A stretch of 64,000 nucleotides of DNA from Bacteroidaceae bacterium (GCA_017542145.1 JAFXXQ010000046.1:62001-126000), one strand, 5' to 3'; shown: positions 9,307-18,732, counted from the first letter of the stretch. Numbers and translations: made by a program. Notes: generated by a model from the letters alone, not told the origin.

Positions 9307-9341
9307 AATGAAGAATGAAGAATAATAAAATGAATAATGAA
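9307..9341 (+). repeat. Heptad repeat AATGAAG, five units
   Basis: AATGAAG occurs twice from 9307, then three degenerate 7-bp units. It runs from the prfA stop codon into the putative start of the next small gene. Confidence 0.7.
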
Positions 9342-9560
9342 AACGGAGGGCACAGAAACGCCTTCAAGACGCTATTGAAGGAAAGAGGCACAGACTTCAT
9401 TGCCATTGCCGTGGCAACGTTCCTTACGCCGATTGTGCTGATGTGGATTGACAAGTTGGACAGCGCTCTCATGGCTATTCCCATTTTCCTGCTTATCATG
9501 CTGCTTGTGGCTATAATAGCAGGCATCATCAAACGAAACAAAAGAATGAAAAACAAATAG
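9315..9560 (+). CDS. Small two-helix membrane protein, unknown
   Basis: 81 residues. I do not recognise a family. Two hydrophobic segments are visible (about 31-47, IAIAVATFLTPIVLMW, and about 56-74, IPIFLLIMLLVAIIAGI) with charged ends, giving a probable hairpin in the inner membrane. The N-terminus MKNNKMNNENGG is encoded by heptad repeats, so the true start may be later; a GGAGG lies at 9345-9349 without a well-placed ATG after it. It may be co-transcribed with prfA. Confidence 0.5.
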   Translation: MKNNKMNNENGGHRNAFKTLLKERGTDFIAIAVATFLTPIVLMWIDKLDSALMAIPIFLLIMLLVAIIAGIIKRNKRMKNK

Positions 9561-9604
9561 CTTTGTTCTTCGCACAATGTAAAATGAAGAATGAAAAAAA
9601 CTAT

Positions 9605-9636
9605 TTTTCTTAACTCTTAACTCTTAATTCTTAACT
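9605..9636 (+). repeat. Heptad repeat TTAACTC
   Basis: A run of 7-bp units (TTAACTC, TTAACTC, TTAATTC, TTAACTA) just before pyrF. It is the same family as the right arm at 2808-2834. Confidence 0.7.
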
Positions 9637-9648
9637 AAAAAGCATACG

Positions 9649-10482
9649 ATGACACGCCAGCAACTTTTTGAAATCATAAAAGAGAGGAAGTCCTTTCTCT
9701 GTGTAGGGCTTGACTCGGACATCCGCAAACTGCCCAAACATCTCATAGAGCAGGAGGACGACCCCGTGTTTGCCTTCAACCGCGCCATTATCGACGCCAC
9801 GGCCGACGTCTGCGTGGCCTACAAACCCAACCTCGCCTTCTATGAGTCGGGCGGGCTGGCAGGATGGCGATCCTACGAGCGTACCATCCGTTATCTGCAT
9901 GAGCACTACCTCACCCACTTCATTATCGCCGACGCCAAGCGCGGCGACATCGGCAACACCTCGCAGATGTATGCCCGCAGCTTCTTCGAGGAGCAGCGTG
10001 TCGATGCCGTCACCGTGGCCCCCTACATGGGCGAGGACAGCGTCAGCCCCTTCCTCGGCTACGAGGGCAAATGGGTGGTGATGCTGGCTCTGACGTCCAA
10101 CAAGGGTTCCATGGATTTCCAGCTTTGTGAGGACAGGGAGGGCGAACGACTTTTTGAAAAAGTGCTTCGCACCTCGCTGAAGTGGGGGAATGAAGAAAAC
10201 ATGATGTATGTTGTCGGTGCCACGCGGGGCAGCCTGTTCGAGGATGTGCGCCGCATCGTGCCCCATCACTTCCTGCTCGTCCCCGGCGTAGGGGCACAGG
10301 GCGGTTCGCTCGAGGAAGTCTGCCGCTACGGCATGAACGACAACTGTGGCCTGCTTGTCAACTCCAGCCGCGGCATCATCTTCGCCGACTCCACCGAGCG
10401 CTTTACCGACGTGGCCCGCGAGAAAGCCCGTGAGTTTCAGCAGCAAATGGAGACGATATTAAGGGAAAGGAACCTGCTATGA
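9649..10482 (+). CDS. pyrF: Orotidine 5'-phosphate decarboxylase
   Basis: 277 residues. Final step of UMP synthesis. The length and [11 protein letters not shown] (about residue 94) identify the longer PyrF subfamily, with the catalytic Asp-Lys-Asp array in the DAKRGD segment. [10 protein letters not shown] at the start binds substrate phosphate/ribose in the family. [11 protein letters not shown] near the C-terminus is the phosphate loop. The stop overlaps the next gene by 4 bases (ATGA), implying coupling. Confidence 0.95.
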   Translation: MTRQQLFEIIKERKSFLCVGLDSDIRKLPKHLIEQEDDPVFAFNRAIIDATADVCVAYKPNLAFYESGGLAGWRSYERTIRYLHEHYLTHFIIADAKRGDIGNTSQMYARSFFEEQRVDAVTVAPYMGEDSVSPFLGYEGKWVVMLALTSNKGSMDFQLCEDREGERLFEKVLRTSLKWGNEENMMYVVGATRGSLFEDVRRIVPHHFLLVPGVGAQGGSLEEVCRYGMNDNCGLLVNSSRGIIFADSTERFTDVAREKAREFQQQMETILRERNLL

Positions 10483-11702
10483 CGAAGGTAAAGATCATCA
10501 ACGACCCCGTCTTCGGCTTCATCAACATCCCCAAGGGACTGCTCTACGACGTCCTCACCCACCCCGTGCTGCAGCGCCTGAGTCGCATCCGCCAGCTCGG
10601 GCTCTCGTCGTTCGTCTATCCAGGGGCGCAGCACACCCGTCTGCAGCACTCCGTAGGGACGTACTACCTGATGTGCGAAGCCATTGCCAGCCTACGTGCC
10701 AAGGGCGTGGCGATATCCGACGACGAGGCCGAAGCCGTCGAAGCAGCCATCTTGATGCACGACATTGGCCACGGCCCGTTCTCCCACGTCCTTGAGCACA
10801 CCCTTGTCCACGGCATCAGCCACGAGGACATCTCGCTGCTGCTCATGGAGCGGATGAACGCCGACCTCGGCGGACGTCTCTCCCTCGCCATCAGTATCTA
10901 CCGCGACGAGTACGACATGCGTTTCCTCCATCAGCTTGTCAGCAGCCAGCTGGATATGGACCGTTTGGACTACCTGCGTCGCGACAGCTTCTTCACCGGT
11001 GTCACCGAAGGGAATATCGGCTCTGCCCGCATCATCAAGATGCTGAACGTCCTCGACGACCATCTGGTGGTGGAGAAGAAAGGCATCTACTCCATCGAGA
11101 ACTTCCTCACCGCCCGCCGCTTGATGTACTGGCAGGTCTATCTCCACAAAACCTCTGTCGCCGCCGAGAAGATGCTCATCAATGTACTCTCGCGTGCCTT
11201 CTGGCTTGCCGCCCAGGGCGAGGAGCTCTTCTGTTCACCCGCCCTGCGCTATTTCCTCTACGACCGCATCACGGGCGATACCTTCGCCGTACACCCCGAC
11301 TGTCTGGACACCTTCGTCCAACTCGACGACAACGACATCTGGTGCGCCCTGAAGGTCTGGGCCGGCCACCCCGACGTCATTCTCTCCACCCTTGCCCGTG
11401 GCCTTGTGGACCGCCGCCTCTTCAAGGTGGAGATCGATGTCGAGCCCTTCCCGTCGGATTATACCGCCAGCCTCACACACCGCATTGCCGATGCGCTCCA
11501 CATCCCCGTGGCCGATGCCGCCCGCTACATGCTTAACCACACCATGCTGCAGAAGGACATGTACTCCGCCTCCGACGACACCATCGGGATACTCTACCCT
11601 GATGGCACCGTGCGCGACATTGCCCAGGCATCCGACATGCTCAACGTCAGCCTCCTTGAGAAAAAGGTACGCAAACATATCCTCTGTTATTACCGGCTTT
11701 AA
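10479..11702 (+). CDS. HD-domain phosphohydrolase
   Basis: 407 residues. The N-terminal third carries the HD metal-binding signature: [11 protein letters not shown] gives the first His, [12 protein letters not shown] the His-Asp pair, and [18 protein letters not shown] the distal Asp. This matches the YdhJ/dGTPase-like group, which hydrolyses nucleotides, but the substrate is unknown. It lies between pyrF and lpxD as in other Bacteroidales. It overlaps pyrF by 4 bp; lpxD has its own promoter. Confidence 0.9.
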   Translation: MTKVKIINDPVFGFINIPKGLLYDVLTHPVLQRLSRIRQLGLSSFVYPGAQHTRLQHSVGTYYLMCEAIASLRAKGVAISDDEAEAVEAAILMHDIGHGPFSHVLEHTLVHGISHEDISLLLMERMNADLGGRLSLAISIYRDEYDMRFLHQLVSSQLDMDRLDYLRRDSFFTGVTEGNIGSARIIKMLNVLDDHLVVEKKGIYSIENFLTARRLMYWQVYLHKTSVAAEKMLINVLSRAFWLAAQGEELFCSPALRYFLYDRITGDTFAVHPDCLDTFVQLDDNDIWCALKVWAGHPDVILSTLARGLVDRRLFKVEIDVEPFPSDYTASLTHRIADALHIPVADAARYMLNHTMLQKDMYSASDDTIGILYPDGTVRDIAQASDMLNVSLLEKKVRKHILCYYRL

Positions 11703-11847
11703 ACGCGCCAATCCAAAGGAATAAAAGATTAATATCAAACTTCCAGCACACAACGCCGTCTTTTATCAGATTGTTTTCAACAGCCCAGCAACGGACAAAG
11801 CTTTCTGAGGCGAAATGCTAATAAATGTGACTTTTTGCCCCCTCGGC

Positions 11848-11878
11848 TTGGGCGGTTCGTTTTTTATTCGTACTTTTG
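11848..11878 (+). promoter_or_regulatory. Promoter of the lpx operon
   Basis: TTG at 11848-11850, 20 bp, TAcTTTTG at 11871-11878. Transcription would begin near 11885, which excludes the longer reading starting at 11815 and supports ATG 11908 for lpxD. Confidence 0.75.
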
Positions 11879-11907
11879 CCGCAAATAACAAAACTGCGAA
11901 TCAGAAC

Positions 11908-12900
11908 ATGGAATTTTCCGCCAAGCAGATAGCTGCATTCATCGGAGGTACCGTAGACGGTGATGCAAACGCTGTGGTGCATACGTTTGCCAAAATCGAA
12001 GAGGCTCAGGAGGGCTCGCTGACCTTCCTTTCCAATCCCAAATATACGCCATACATCTACTCCACGAGGGCAACTATCGTGCTGGTGAACAACGACTTCG
12101 AGCCCGAGCAGCCCGTCGCTGCCACACTCATCAGGACTGCCAATGCCTACGAGAGTCTGGCCAAGTTGATGACGCTCTACAACGCCTCGCAGCCCCACAC
12201 CTCCGGCATCAGCTCGCTGGCCTATGTGGATAAAACGGCCCGCATCGGCGAGGGTGTCAGCATTGCCCCGTTCGCCTATGTCGGTAAAGACGTGGAGATT
12301 GGCGAAGGCACAGTACTCAACCCTCACGTCGTCATCTACGACGGCTGCAAGATCGGTGCCCATTGCACGCTGCACGCGGGCTGTGTCATCGGTGCCGACG
12401 GTTTCGGCTTTGCCCCTGCCGCCGACGGCTACGACAAAATTCCACAGATTGGCAACGTCGTCATTGAGGACAACGTGGAAATAGGCGCCAACACCTGCAT
12501 CGACCGCGCCACCATGGGCTCGACAATCATCCACAAAGGTGCCAAGCTGGATAACCTCATCCAGGTTGCCCATAACGTGGTCGTCGGCAGCAACACCGTG
12601 ATGGCAGCCCAAAGTGGCATCGCAGGCTCTACGAAAGTGGGCGAATGGTGTATGATAGGCGGCGGTGCCGGCATCACGGGCCACGTCAGCATTGGCAATC
12701 GAGTGCAGGCAGGCGCCCACACAGGCATCACGGGCAACGTGAAGGACGATACCACCGTTAGCGGCTATCCCCATATGGAACAGCACAAGTTCCGCCGTAG
12801 CTACGCTGCATTGCGCAGCCTGCCCGAGATGATGACGGAACTGAACGCCCTGAAAAAGGAAGTGGAAGCGCTGAAGAAACAACTAACCCCTGAAGAATGA
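11908..12900 (+). CDS. lpxD: UDP-3-O-acylglucosamine N-acyltransferase LpxD
   Basis: 330 residues from ATG 11908 (MEFSAKQIAAFIGG). The frame is open from 11815, but the promoter at 11848-11878 and the family N-terminus exclude that start. It transfers a 3-hydroxyacyl chain in lipid A synthesis. After the N-terminal uridine-binding domain come many hexapeptide repeats (left-handed beta helix, about 105-285), including IGADGFGFAP and IQVAHNV with the catalytic His. It ends in an amphipathic helix. It overlaps lpxC by 4 bp. Confidence 0.96.
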   Translation: MEFSAKQIAAFIGGTVDGDANAVVHTFAKIEEAQEGSLTFLSNPKYTPYIYSTRATIVLVNNDFEPEQPVAATLIRTANAYESLAKLMTLYNASQPHTSGISSLAYVDKTARIGEGVSIAPFAYVGKDVEIGEGTVLNPHVVIYDGCKIGAHCTLHAGCVIGADGFGFAPAADGYDKIPQIGNVVIEDNVEIGANTCIDRATMGSTIIHKGAKLDNLIQVAHNVVVGSNTVMAAQSGIAGSTKVGEWCMIGGGAGITGHVSIGNRVQAGAHTGITGNVKDDTTVSGYPHMEQHKFRRSYAALRSLPEMMTELNALKKEVEALKKQLTPEE

Positions 12901-13823
12901 ACCAGAAGACCCTGAAAGAACCGTTCTCCCTGACAGGCAAGGGACTGCACACGGGCTTGAATCTGACCGTGGAACTATGTCCTGCCCCAGAGAACTTCGG
13001 ATATAAGATACAGCGTACTGACGTCGAAGGCTCGGCTCTCATCCCTGCACTGGCCGACCACGTGGCCGAGACCAGCCGCAGTACCGTACTCAGCAACGGA
13101 CGAGAGCACGTAGGCACCATCGAGCATGCCCTCTCAGCCCTTTACGCACTGGGCATCGACAACTGCCTGATGAAGGTGAATGGGCCTGAATTCCCCATCC
13201 TCGACGGCAGTGCACGCTACTATGTGGAGAACATCCGCCGTGTGGGAATCGTCCGCCAGGATGCCAAGCAGCAAGTGTTCGTCGTAGATGAGCCTATTGA
13301 GTTGTTCGACGACAAGCGTGGCTCGCGACTGATTCTTGAGCCTGCCGACGAGTTCAGCGTCAGCATCGTCATTTCGTTTGAAAACAGCATCATCAGCGAC
13401 CAGCACGCCGAGCTGCACCACCTGAGCGACTATGCCGATGAGTATGCCTCCGCCCGCACGTTTGTGTTTGTGCGCGACTTGGAGCCGCTGCTTGGCGCAG
13501 GCCTTATCAAAGGAGGCGACCTCGACAACGCCATCGTCATCTACGAGCGCAAGCTCTCGCAGGAGAAGTACGACCAGCTGGCAGACATCATGAAGGTGCC
13601 CCGCATGGACGCCAACCGTCTGGGCTACATCATGCACCGTCCGCTGGTGTGGGACAACGAGCCCGCACGCCATAAGCTGCTCGACATCATCGGCGACATC
13701 TCCCTCGTGGGCTGCCCCATCCAGGGCCGCATCACAGCCATCAAGCCCGGACACTCCGTCAACACCGCCTTTGCACGCCTGGTGCGGAAGCATATCCACG
13801 CCACAACCGCCATCGTCGTCTAA
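12897..13823 (+). CDS. lpxC: UDP-3-O-acyl-GlcNAc deacetylase LpxC, without FabZ domain
   Basis: 308 residues. Committed step of lipid A synthesis. Zinc ligands His77 (TIEHALSAL), His259 and Asp263 (HKLLDIIGD), the general base Glu76 and the catalytic His286 (GHSVNT) are all present, so the enzyme looks complete. In Bacteroides and Porphyromonas the same gene continues into a FabZ dehydratase domain. Here the reading frame stops right after the LpxC fold (ARLVRKHIHATTAIVV) and lpxA begins 41 bp later, leaving no room for FabZ. No frameshift is visible that would restore it. Confidence 0.95.
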   Translation: MNQKTLKEPFSLTGKGLHTGLNLTVELCPAPENFGYKIQRTDVEGSALIPALADHVAETSRSTVLSNGREHVGTIEHALSALYALGIDNCLMKVNGPEFPILDGSARYYVENIRRVGIVRQDAKQQVFVVDEPIELFDDKRGSRLILEPADEFSVSIVISFENSIISDQHAELHHLSDYADEYASARTFVFVRDLEPLLGAGLIKGGDLDNAIVIYERKLSQEKYDQLADIMKVPRMDANRLGYIMHRPLVWDNEPARHKLLDIIGDISLVGCPIQGRITAIKPGHSVNTAFARLVRKHIHATTAIVV

Positions 13824-13864
13824 GGCAAAGGAGTTTACATTCAATCGTCAAAAAAAACGCAACT

Positions 13865-14644
13865 ATGATAAGTCCCTTAGCCCATATCCACCCCGAAGCC
13901 GTCATCGGCGACAACTGCGAAATCGGACCCTTCGTGTACATTGACAAAGGTGTCGTCATCGGCAACGACAACGTCATCATGCCCCACGCCACGCTGCTCT
14001 ACGGCACGCGCATGGGCAGCGGCAACCAGGTGTTCCCCGGTGCGGTGATAGGAGCCGTCCCACAGGACCTGAAGTTCAAGGGCGAGGATACCACCGCCGT
14101 GATTGGCGACAACAACCGCATCCGCGAGAACGTCACCATCAACCGCGGTACCGCCTCGAAGGGTAAGACCGTTGTAGGCAGCAACAACCTGCTGATGGAG
14201 GGCATGCACGTTGCCCACGACTGTGTGGTAGGCAACGGCTGCATCATCGGTAACCAGACCAAGCTGGGCGGAGAGGTTGTCATCGACGACTTTGCCACCA
14301 TCAGCGCCGTAGTCCTCGTCCATCAGTTCTGCCACGTGGGCAGCTACGTGATGGTCCAGGGCGGCTGCCGCAGTCCCAAGGACATCCCCCCCTATATCAT
14401 CGCCGCACGCGAGCCCATCGCCTACTGCGGCATCAACCTCATCGGCTTACGCCGCAGGGGGTTCTCTGCCGAGCAAATCGATAAAATCCACACCGCCTAC
14501 CGCTACATCTACCAGAGCGGAATGAACGTCACTCAGGCACTGAAGCACATCCAGGCGGAGATGGAAATTACGCCCGAAGTCGAACGCATCATCGACTTCA
14601 TCACCCATGCCGACCGAGGCATCATCAAATCCGACGATATCTAA
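13865..14644 (+). CDS. lpxA: UDP-N-acetylglucosamine O-acyltransferase LpxA
   Basis: 259 residues, usual length. First acylation of UDP-GlcNAc in lipid A synthesis. It is built of hexapeptide repeats (about 2-190) with the catalytic His in MEGMHVAHDCVVG, followed by the helical C-terminal domain (LRRRGFSAEQIDKIHTAYR). It lies 41 bp after lpxC and 20 bp before the next gene, within the lpx operon. Confidence 0.96.
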   Translation: MISPLAHIHPEAVIGDNCEIGPFVYIDKGVVIGNDNVIMPHATLLYGTRMGSGNQVFPGAVIGAVPQDLKFKGEDTTAVIGDNNRIRENVTINRGTASKGKTVVGSNNLLMEGMHVAHDCVVGNGCIIGNQTKLGGEVVIDDFATISAVVLVHQFCHVGSYVMVQGGCRSPKDIPPYIIAAREPIAYCGINLIGLRRRGFSAEQIDKIHTAYRYIYQSGMNVTQALKHIQAEMEITPEVERIIDFITHADRGIIKSDDI

Positions 14645-14664
14645 TTCCTTAAAATACAACAACG

Positions 14665-15228
14665 ATGGTTTACAGATTTACGCTTATCTCCGACGAAGTG
14701 GACCATTTCCTTCGCGAGATACAGATTGACCCCGATGACACATTCCTTGACTTCCATGAAGCCATACTGAGCGCCGTCGGCTATCCCGACGACCAGATGA
14801 CGTCATTCTTCATCTGCAGCGACAACTGGGAGAAAGAGACCGAAATCACCCTTGAAGATATGGGAGTCGGCTCCGACGAAGACAGCTGGGTCATGCAGGA
14901 CACAGTCATCAGCGAGCTTGTGGAGGACGAAAAGCAACGGCTCATCTACGTCTTCGACCCCCTGGCAGAGCGGGTGTTCTTCATTGAGCTCAGCGAAATC
15001 ATCACAGGCAAGAACCTGACAGACCCCGTCTGCACCAAGAAAGAGGGCGATGCCCCTGCCCAGACACTGGATTTCGACCAGCTGATGAACATCGGCACCT
15101 CGGGCTCCACCTCCCTTGACCTTGACGACGACTTCGGTGACGACAGCGGATTTGACCTGGATGAACTCGACCCCGAAGGAATGGACTTCATCGACGACAG
15201 CTTCAACGCCAGCGAAGACATCCTCTGA
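14665..15228 (+). CDS. pRiA4b ORF-3-like family protein
   Basis: 187 residues. The first ~125 residues ([49 protein letters not shown]) match the plasmid pRiA4b ORF-3 / IS1096 TnpR-passenger-like fold, function unknown. The last ~60 residues are strongly acidic and low complexity ([19 protein letters not shown]), probably disordered. The family name comes from mobile elements, but here it is a fixed gene between lpxA and miaA with no transposase nearby. Its stop overlaps miaA by one base. Confidence 0.75.
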   Translation: MVYRFTLISDEVDHFLREIQIDPDDTFLDFHEAILSAVGYPDDQMTSFFICSDNWEKETEITLEDMGVGSDEDSWVMQDTVISELVEDEKQRLIYVFDPLAERVFFIELSEIITGKNLTDPVCTKKEGDAPAQTLDFDQLMNIGTSGSTSLDLDDDFGDDSGFDLDELDPEGMDFIDDSFNASEDIL

Positions 15229-16148
15229 TGGGACGTCTGGTGGTGCTGCTCGGCCCTACGGGCGTCGGCAAGACAGAGCTCAGCTATGCGATTGCAGAAC
15301 ACCTGCAATCGCCTGTCATTTCAGCCGATAGCCGACAGCTCTACCGCGACATGCGCATCGGTACTGCCGCTCCTACGGACGAGCAGCTCCGTCGCTGCAA
15401 GCACTACTTCATCGGCACGCTGGGCATCGACGACTACTACAGCGCAGCGATGTACGAAGCCGACGTCCTCAGCCTCACGTCCAGACTCTTCCCCACCCAT
15501 CCGTCGCTGCTGCTCACAGGCGGCAGCATGATGTACATCGACGCCGTGTGCAACGGCATCGACGACATCCCCACCGTCGATGCCGACACCCGCGCCACGC
15601 TGCTCGAACGCTATCAGAGCGAGGGCCTCAAACCGCTGGTGCAGGAGCTGCGCCTGCTCGACCCCGACTACTATGCCGTCGTTGACCCCAAGAACCCCAA
15701 GCGCGTCCTCCACGCCCTGGAAATCTGCTACATGACGGGCCGCACCTACACCTCGTTCCGCACACGCAGCTGCCGTCCCCGCCCCTTCAGCGTACTGAAG
15801 ATTGGCCTCACCCGCCCTCGCGAAGAACTCTACGAGCGCATCAATGTGCGCGTGGACCAGATGATGGCGGACGGCCTGCTGGACGAGGCACGTAGGCTCT
15901 ACGAGCGCTTTTCCACCGTCGAGCGCCCCATCCCCAACGCCCTCAACACCGTCGGCTACAAGGAGCTCTTTGCCTGCTTCCGCAACGAGTGCAGCCTCGA
16001 CTTTGCCATAGAGAAAATCAAGCAGGACACCCGCATCTACTCCCGCAAGCAGATGACGTGGTTCCGGCGCGACCCTGCCATCCACTGGTTTCACCCCGAT
16101 GCCAAGGACGACATCCTCACCTTCATCGACTCCCATTCATCCCCTTAA
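15228..16148 (+). CDS. miaA: tRNA dimethylallyltransferase MiaA
   Basis: 306 residues. Adds the isopentenyl group to A37 of tRNAs reading UNN codons. The P-loop GPTGVGKTE is at residues 8-16, and [16 protein letters not shown] carries the conserved Asp and DSRQ motif. [18 protein letters not shown] lies near the C-terminus. ATG 15228 shares a base with the preceding TGA. It is the last gene of the lpx-miaA block; DUF2264 follows 12 bp later. Confidence 0.96.
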   Translation: MGRLVVLLGPTGVGKTELSYAIAEHLQSPVISADSRQLYRDMRIGTAAPTDEQLRRCKHYFIGTLGIDDYYSAAMYEADVLSLTSRLFPTHPSLLLTGGSMMYIDAVCNGIDDIPTVDADTRATLLERYQSEGLKPLVQELRLLDPDYYAVVDPKNPKRVLHALEICYMTGRTYTSFRTRSCRPRPFSVLKIGLTRPREELYERINVRVDQMMADGLLDEARRLYERFSTVERPIPNALNTVGYKELFACFRNECSLDFAIEKIKQDTRIYSRKQMTWFRRDPAIHWFHPDAKDDILTFIDSHSSP

Positions 16149-16160
16149 CCCCATAAAATC

Positions 16161-17474
16161 ATGAAAAAAATACTCCTTCTCACCCTCTCCGTCCTCCTGC
16201 TCGCTCCGCTGACAGCCGAGGCCAGGAAAAAGAAAGAAATCGTCAAGTCCGACCGTGAAATCTGGGTCGAACAGCTCTATCAGATGGCAGCCCCCGTCCT
16301 CAGCGCCATGGCCGAAGGTCGTCTGCAGGAAGCGATGTCGCTCGAACGCGGCACCCTCGAACTCAGCCCCACGTGGGACGGACGCGACAAGAAAGTCAGC
16401 TACATGGAAGCCTTCGGGCGCCTGATGGCCGGCCTTGCCCCTTGGCTCAGCCTCCCCGATGACGACACCCCCGAAGGCCAGAAGCGCCGTCAGCTGCGCG
16501 AATGGGCGCTGAAAAGCTATGCCAATGCCGTCAACCCCGACAGCCCCGACTACCTCGGCTGGCAGTCCGGCGGACAGACGCTCGTCGATGCCGCCTACCT
16601 CGTTGAAAGCCTCTACCGTGGCTACGATGCCCTCTGGCTCCCCCTCGACGACGTCACCAAGCAGCGCTACATCAAGGAGCTGCAGGGCCTCCACCGCTAC
16701 GACCCGCCCTACACCAACTGGCTGCTCTTCGTTGCCATGGAGGAGTGCTTCCTCAAGTACGTCGGTGCCGACTACGACCAGTACCGCATCCACCTCGCCA
16801 TGAGCAAGGTCGAGGAGTGGTACGTGGGCGACGGATGGTACTCCGACGGCCCTGCCTTTGCCTTTGACTACTACAACAGCTACGTCATCCAGCCCATGTA
16901 CGTCGAGTGCCTTGAGATGATTAAGGCCCGCAGTCCACGCGACACGTGGCTCACACGCGGCATGGGCGAGCAAAACGGCGTGCAGAACCGCTATAAGCTG
17001 GCCGTGCGCCGCATGCAGAAGTTCGGCGTCATCCTCGAGCGGCTCATCAGCCCCGAGGGCACCTACCCCGTCTTCGGCCGAAGCATCCCCTACCGCATGG
17101 CCGTCTTCCAGCCGCTGGCACAGCTGGCGTGGCGCGAGCAGCTGCCCGAAGAGCTCTCTAACGGACAGGTCCGTGCAGGCATGACAGCCGTCATGAAGCA
17201 GATGTTCTGCCGTCCGGGCATGAGCAACTTCAACGCGGGCGGCTTCCTCACCATAGGCTTCGTCGGCAACCACCCCAACGTTGCCGACTGGTACACCAAC
17301 AACGGCTCGCTCTACATGACCTCGCTCGCCTTCCTCCCCCTTGGCCTCCCTGCCGACCACCCCTTCTGGACTGCCCCTGCCGAGAAGTGGACCTCCAAGA
17401 AAGCCTGGGACGGCGACGACTTCCCCAAGGACCACAAGTGGAACATCAACGCCCAGAAACTCTACTGGGAATGA
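16161..17474 (+). CDS. Exported DUF2264-domain protein, probable glycoside-active enzyme
   Basis: 437 residues. A signal peptide spans about 1-21 (MKKILLLTLSVLLLAPLTAEA). The remainder matches the DUF2264 family (DREIWVEQLYQMAAPVLSAM; YDPPYTNWLLFVAMEECFL; SDGPAFAFDYYNSYVIQP), an alpha/alpha-barrel-like fold found in polysaccharide loci. The biochemical activity is not established. It lies upstream of a GH16 lipoprotein and an esterase in the same direction, which fits a role in glycan breakdown in the periplasm or at the cell surface. Start 12 bp after miaA. Confidence 0.75.
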   Translation: MKKILLLTLSVLLLAPLTAEARKKKEIVKSDREIWVEQLYQMAAPVLSAMAEGRLQEAMSLERGTLELSPTWDGRDKKVSYMEAFGRLMAGLAPWLSLPDDDTPEGQKRRQLREWALKSYANAVNPDSPDYLGWQSGGQTLVDAAYLVESLYRGYDALWLPLDDVTKQRYIKELQGLHRYDPPYTNWLLFVAMEECFLKYVGADYDQYRIHLAMSKVEEWYVGDGWYSDGPAFAFDYYNSYVIQPMYVECLEMIKARSPRDTWLTRGMGEQNGVQNRYKLAVRRMQKFGVILERLISPEGTYPVFGRSIPYRMAVFQPLAQLAWREQLPEELSNGQVRAGMTAVMKQMFCRPGMSNFNAGGFLTIGFVGNHPNVADWYTNNGSLYMTSLAFLPLGLPADHPFWTAPAEKWTSKKAWDGDDFPKDHKWNINAQKLYWE

Positions 17475-17560
17475 TTTTTTAGTTAAGTATTAAGTTTCGG
17501 AAAAGAGTGTTGAACGCAGCACATTCGTCTGTAACTCCTGGACTCCTAAAATACAACAAC

Positions 17561-18505
17561 ATGAAATACAAGACATTTTATTTTTCATTCTTCATTATTC
17601 ATTTTTCATACCTGTTGATGGCTTGTCAGGCAAAGCCGAAGTACGAGCTCGTGTGGGCCGAGGAATTTGAGACCGAGGGCCGGCTCTCCGACGCCGACTG
17701 GAACTACGAGCACGGCTTCGTCCGCAACCACGAGCACCAGTGGTACCAGCAGGACAATGCCCGCATCACCGACGGCTGCCTCGTCATCGAAGCCCGCCAC
17801 GACAGCATCCCCAACCCTGGCTACCGCCCTGCCGACGACAAGGACGACGAGAATGCCCAGGGACGTCGCCGTCGTCGTGGCGACGACTGGCGCTCTGCCC
17901 GTCCCTATGCCGAGTATTCGTCAGCCTCCGTCAACACCCGCGGCAAGCACGAGTGGCTCTACGGGCGCTTCGAGGTCCGCGCCAAGATTCCCACCGCCTC
18001 GGGCTCCTGGCCTGCCATCTGGACACTCGGCGTCAGCAAGCCCTGGCCCATGAACGGCGAGATTGACATCATGGAGTACTACCGCATCCGCGGCGTGCCC
18101 CACATCCTCGCCAATGCCTGCTGGGCCGGCGAACCCAACCGCGGCCTCTGGAGCACGGGCGCCGTGCCCTTCACCCACTTCACCGACCGCGACCCCCAGT
18201 GGGCCGACAAGTTCCACACCTGGCGCATGGACTGGGACGAGGACTACCTCCGCCTCTACCTCGACGACGAACTGCTGAACGAAGTGCCCATCTCCGACAA
18301 GGCCTGCAGCGAGCCCTCGCCCACGGGCTTCAAGCGTCTGGGCAAGGCAGGCGAATACAGCGAAGCGCTCTACGCCTCCTTCCACCAACCCCACTACCTG
18401 CTGCTCAACCTCGCCATCGGCGGTGACAACGGGGGTGAACCCGACCCCGCGGACTACCCCCTCCGCTACGCCATCGACTACGTCCGCATCTACCAGCGGA
18501 AGTGA
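17561..18505 (+). CDS. GH16-family endo-glucanase lipoprotein
   Basis: 314 residues from ATG 17561; an in-frame extension to 17507 lacks support because the signal peptide starts here. The catalytic signature GEIDIMEYY gives nucleophile Glu167 and acid/base Glu172, typical of GH16 beta-1,3(4)-glucanase/laminarinase-like enzymes. The lipobox LLMAC places the lipidated Cys at 22. An arginine-rich insert GRRRRRGDD lies at about 101-109. The hydrophobic signal core is encoded by TTCATTN heptads (17584-17611), the same repeat found between genes. Substrate likely a beta-glucan, by family only. Confidence 0.9.
   Translation: MKYKTFYFSFFIIHFSYLLMACQAKPKYELVWAEEFETEGRLSDADWNYEHGFVRNHEHQWYQQDNARITDGCLVIEARHDSIPNPGYRPADDKDDENAQGRRRRRGDDWRSARPYAEYSSASVNTRGKHEWLYGRFEVRAKIPTASGSWPAIWTLGVSKPWPMNGEIDIMEYYRIRGVPHILANACWAGEPNRGLWSTGAVPFTHFTDRDPQWADKFHTWRMDWDEDYLRLYLDDELLNEVPISDKACSEPSPTGFKRLGKAGEYSEALYASFHQPHYLLLNLAIGGDNGGEPDPADYPLRYAIDYVRIYQRK
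17584..17611 (+). repeat. Heptad repeat TTCATTC inside the GH16 signal peptide
   Basis: Four 7-bp units (TTCATTC, TTCATTA, TTCATTT, TTCATAC) in the coding strand. They are translated as part of the hydrophobic signal core (FSFFIIHFS). Confidence 0.85.
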
Positions 18506-18528
18506 TAGCAGCCATTCAGGCTGTGTAT

Positions 18529-18549
18529 TTCATTCTTCATTTTTCATTA
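18529..18549 (+). repeat. Heptad repeat TTCATTC after the GH16 gene
   Basis: Three 7-bp units (TTCATTC, TTCATTT, TTCATTA) directly before the terminator hairpin. Together with 17584-17611 they flank the GH16 gene in the same orientation. Confidence 0.75.
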
Positions 18550-18554
18550 AAAGG

Positions 18555-18586
18555 TTAGCAGGCTCTTGTGCGAGCCTGCTAATCTT
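18555..18586 (+). terminator. Terminator hairpin after the GH16 gene
   Basis: Perfect 11-bp inverted repeat TTAGCAGGCTC / GAGCCTGCTAA around a 6-base loop, followed by TCTTT. The T run is short. Confidence 0.7.
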
Positions 18587-18701
18587 TCCGATACCCATGT
18601 CCGAAGGCATTGTAGCGGACGATCTGGCGTCGGTTGCTCGATGTTCCGCCTTGCTTTCTATTAATCTTTTCACTTTTCATCAAAAAAAAATCCCTCCATG
18701 C

Positions 18702-18732
18702 TTGGATGTTTCACCCGGATGCCCTATCTTCG
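18702..18732 (+). promoter_or_regulatory. Promoter of the esterase gene
   Basis: TTG at 18702-18704, 20 bp, TAtcTTcG at 18725-18732. Expected leader about 50 nt. It shows that the esterase has its own promoter after the GH16 terminator. Confidence 0.65.

Noticed and set aside
11815..11907. Longer LpxD N-terminus starting at 11815
   Set aside because: A promoter lies at 11848-11878, inside that extension, and the family N-terminus is MEFSAKQIAAF at 11908.
13800..13864. Frameshift separating LpxC from a FabZ domain
   Set aside because: All frames of the 41-bp gap and the following lpxA were considered; none encodes FabZ motifs and lpxA is intact.
14665..15228. Mobile element, because of the IS1096/plasmid family name
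   Set aside because: No transposase, inverted ends or target duplication. The gene is embedded in the lpxA-miaA operon by a one-base overlap.
16137..17435. 432-residue open frame on the minus strand
   Set aside because: It is the complement of the DUF2264 gene in its GC-rich third-position shadow. The translation is Val/Gly/Ala/His-rich with no motif, and the plus-strand gene has a signal peptide and family match.
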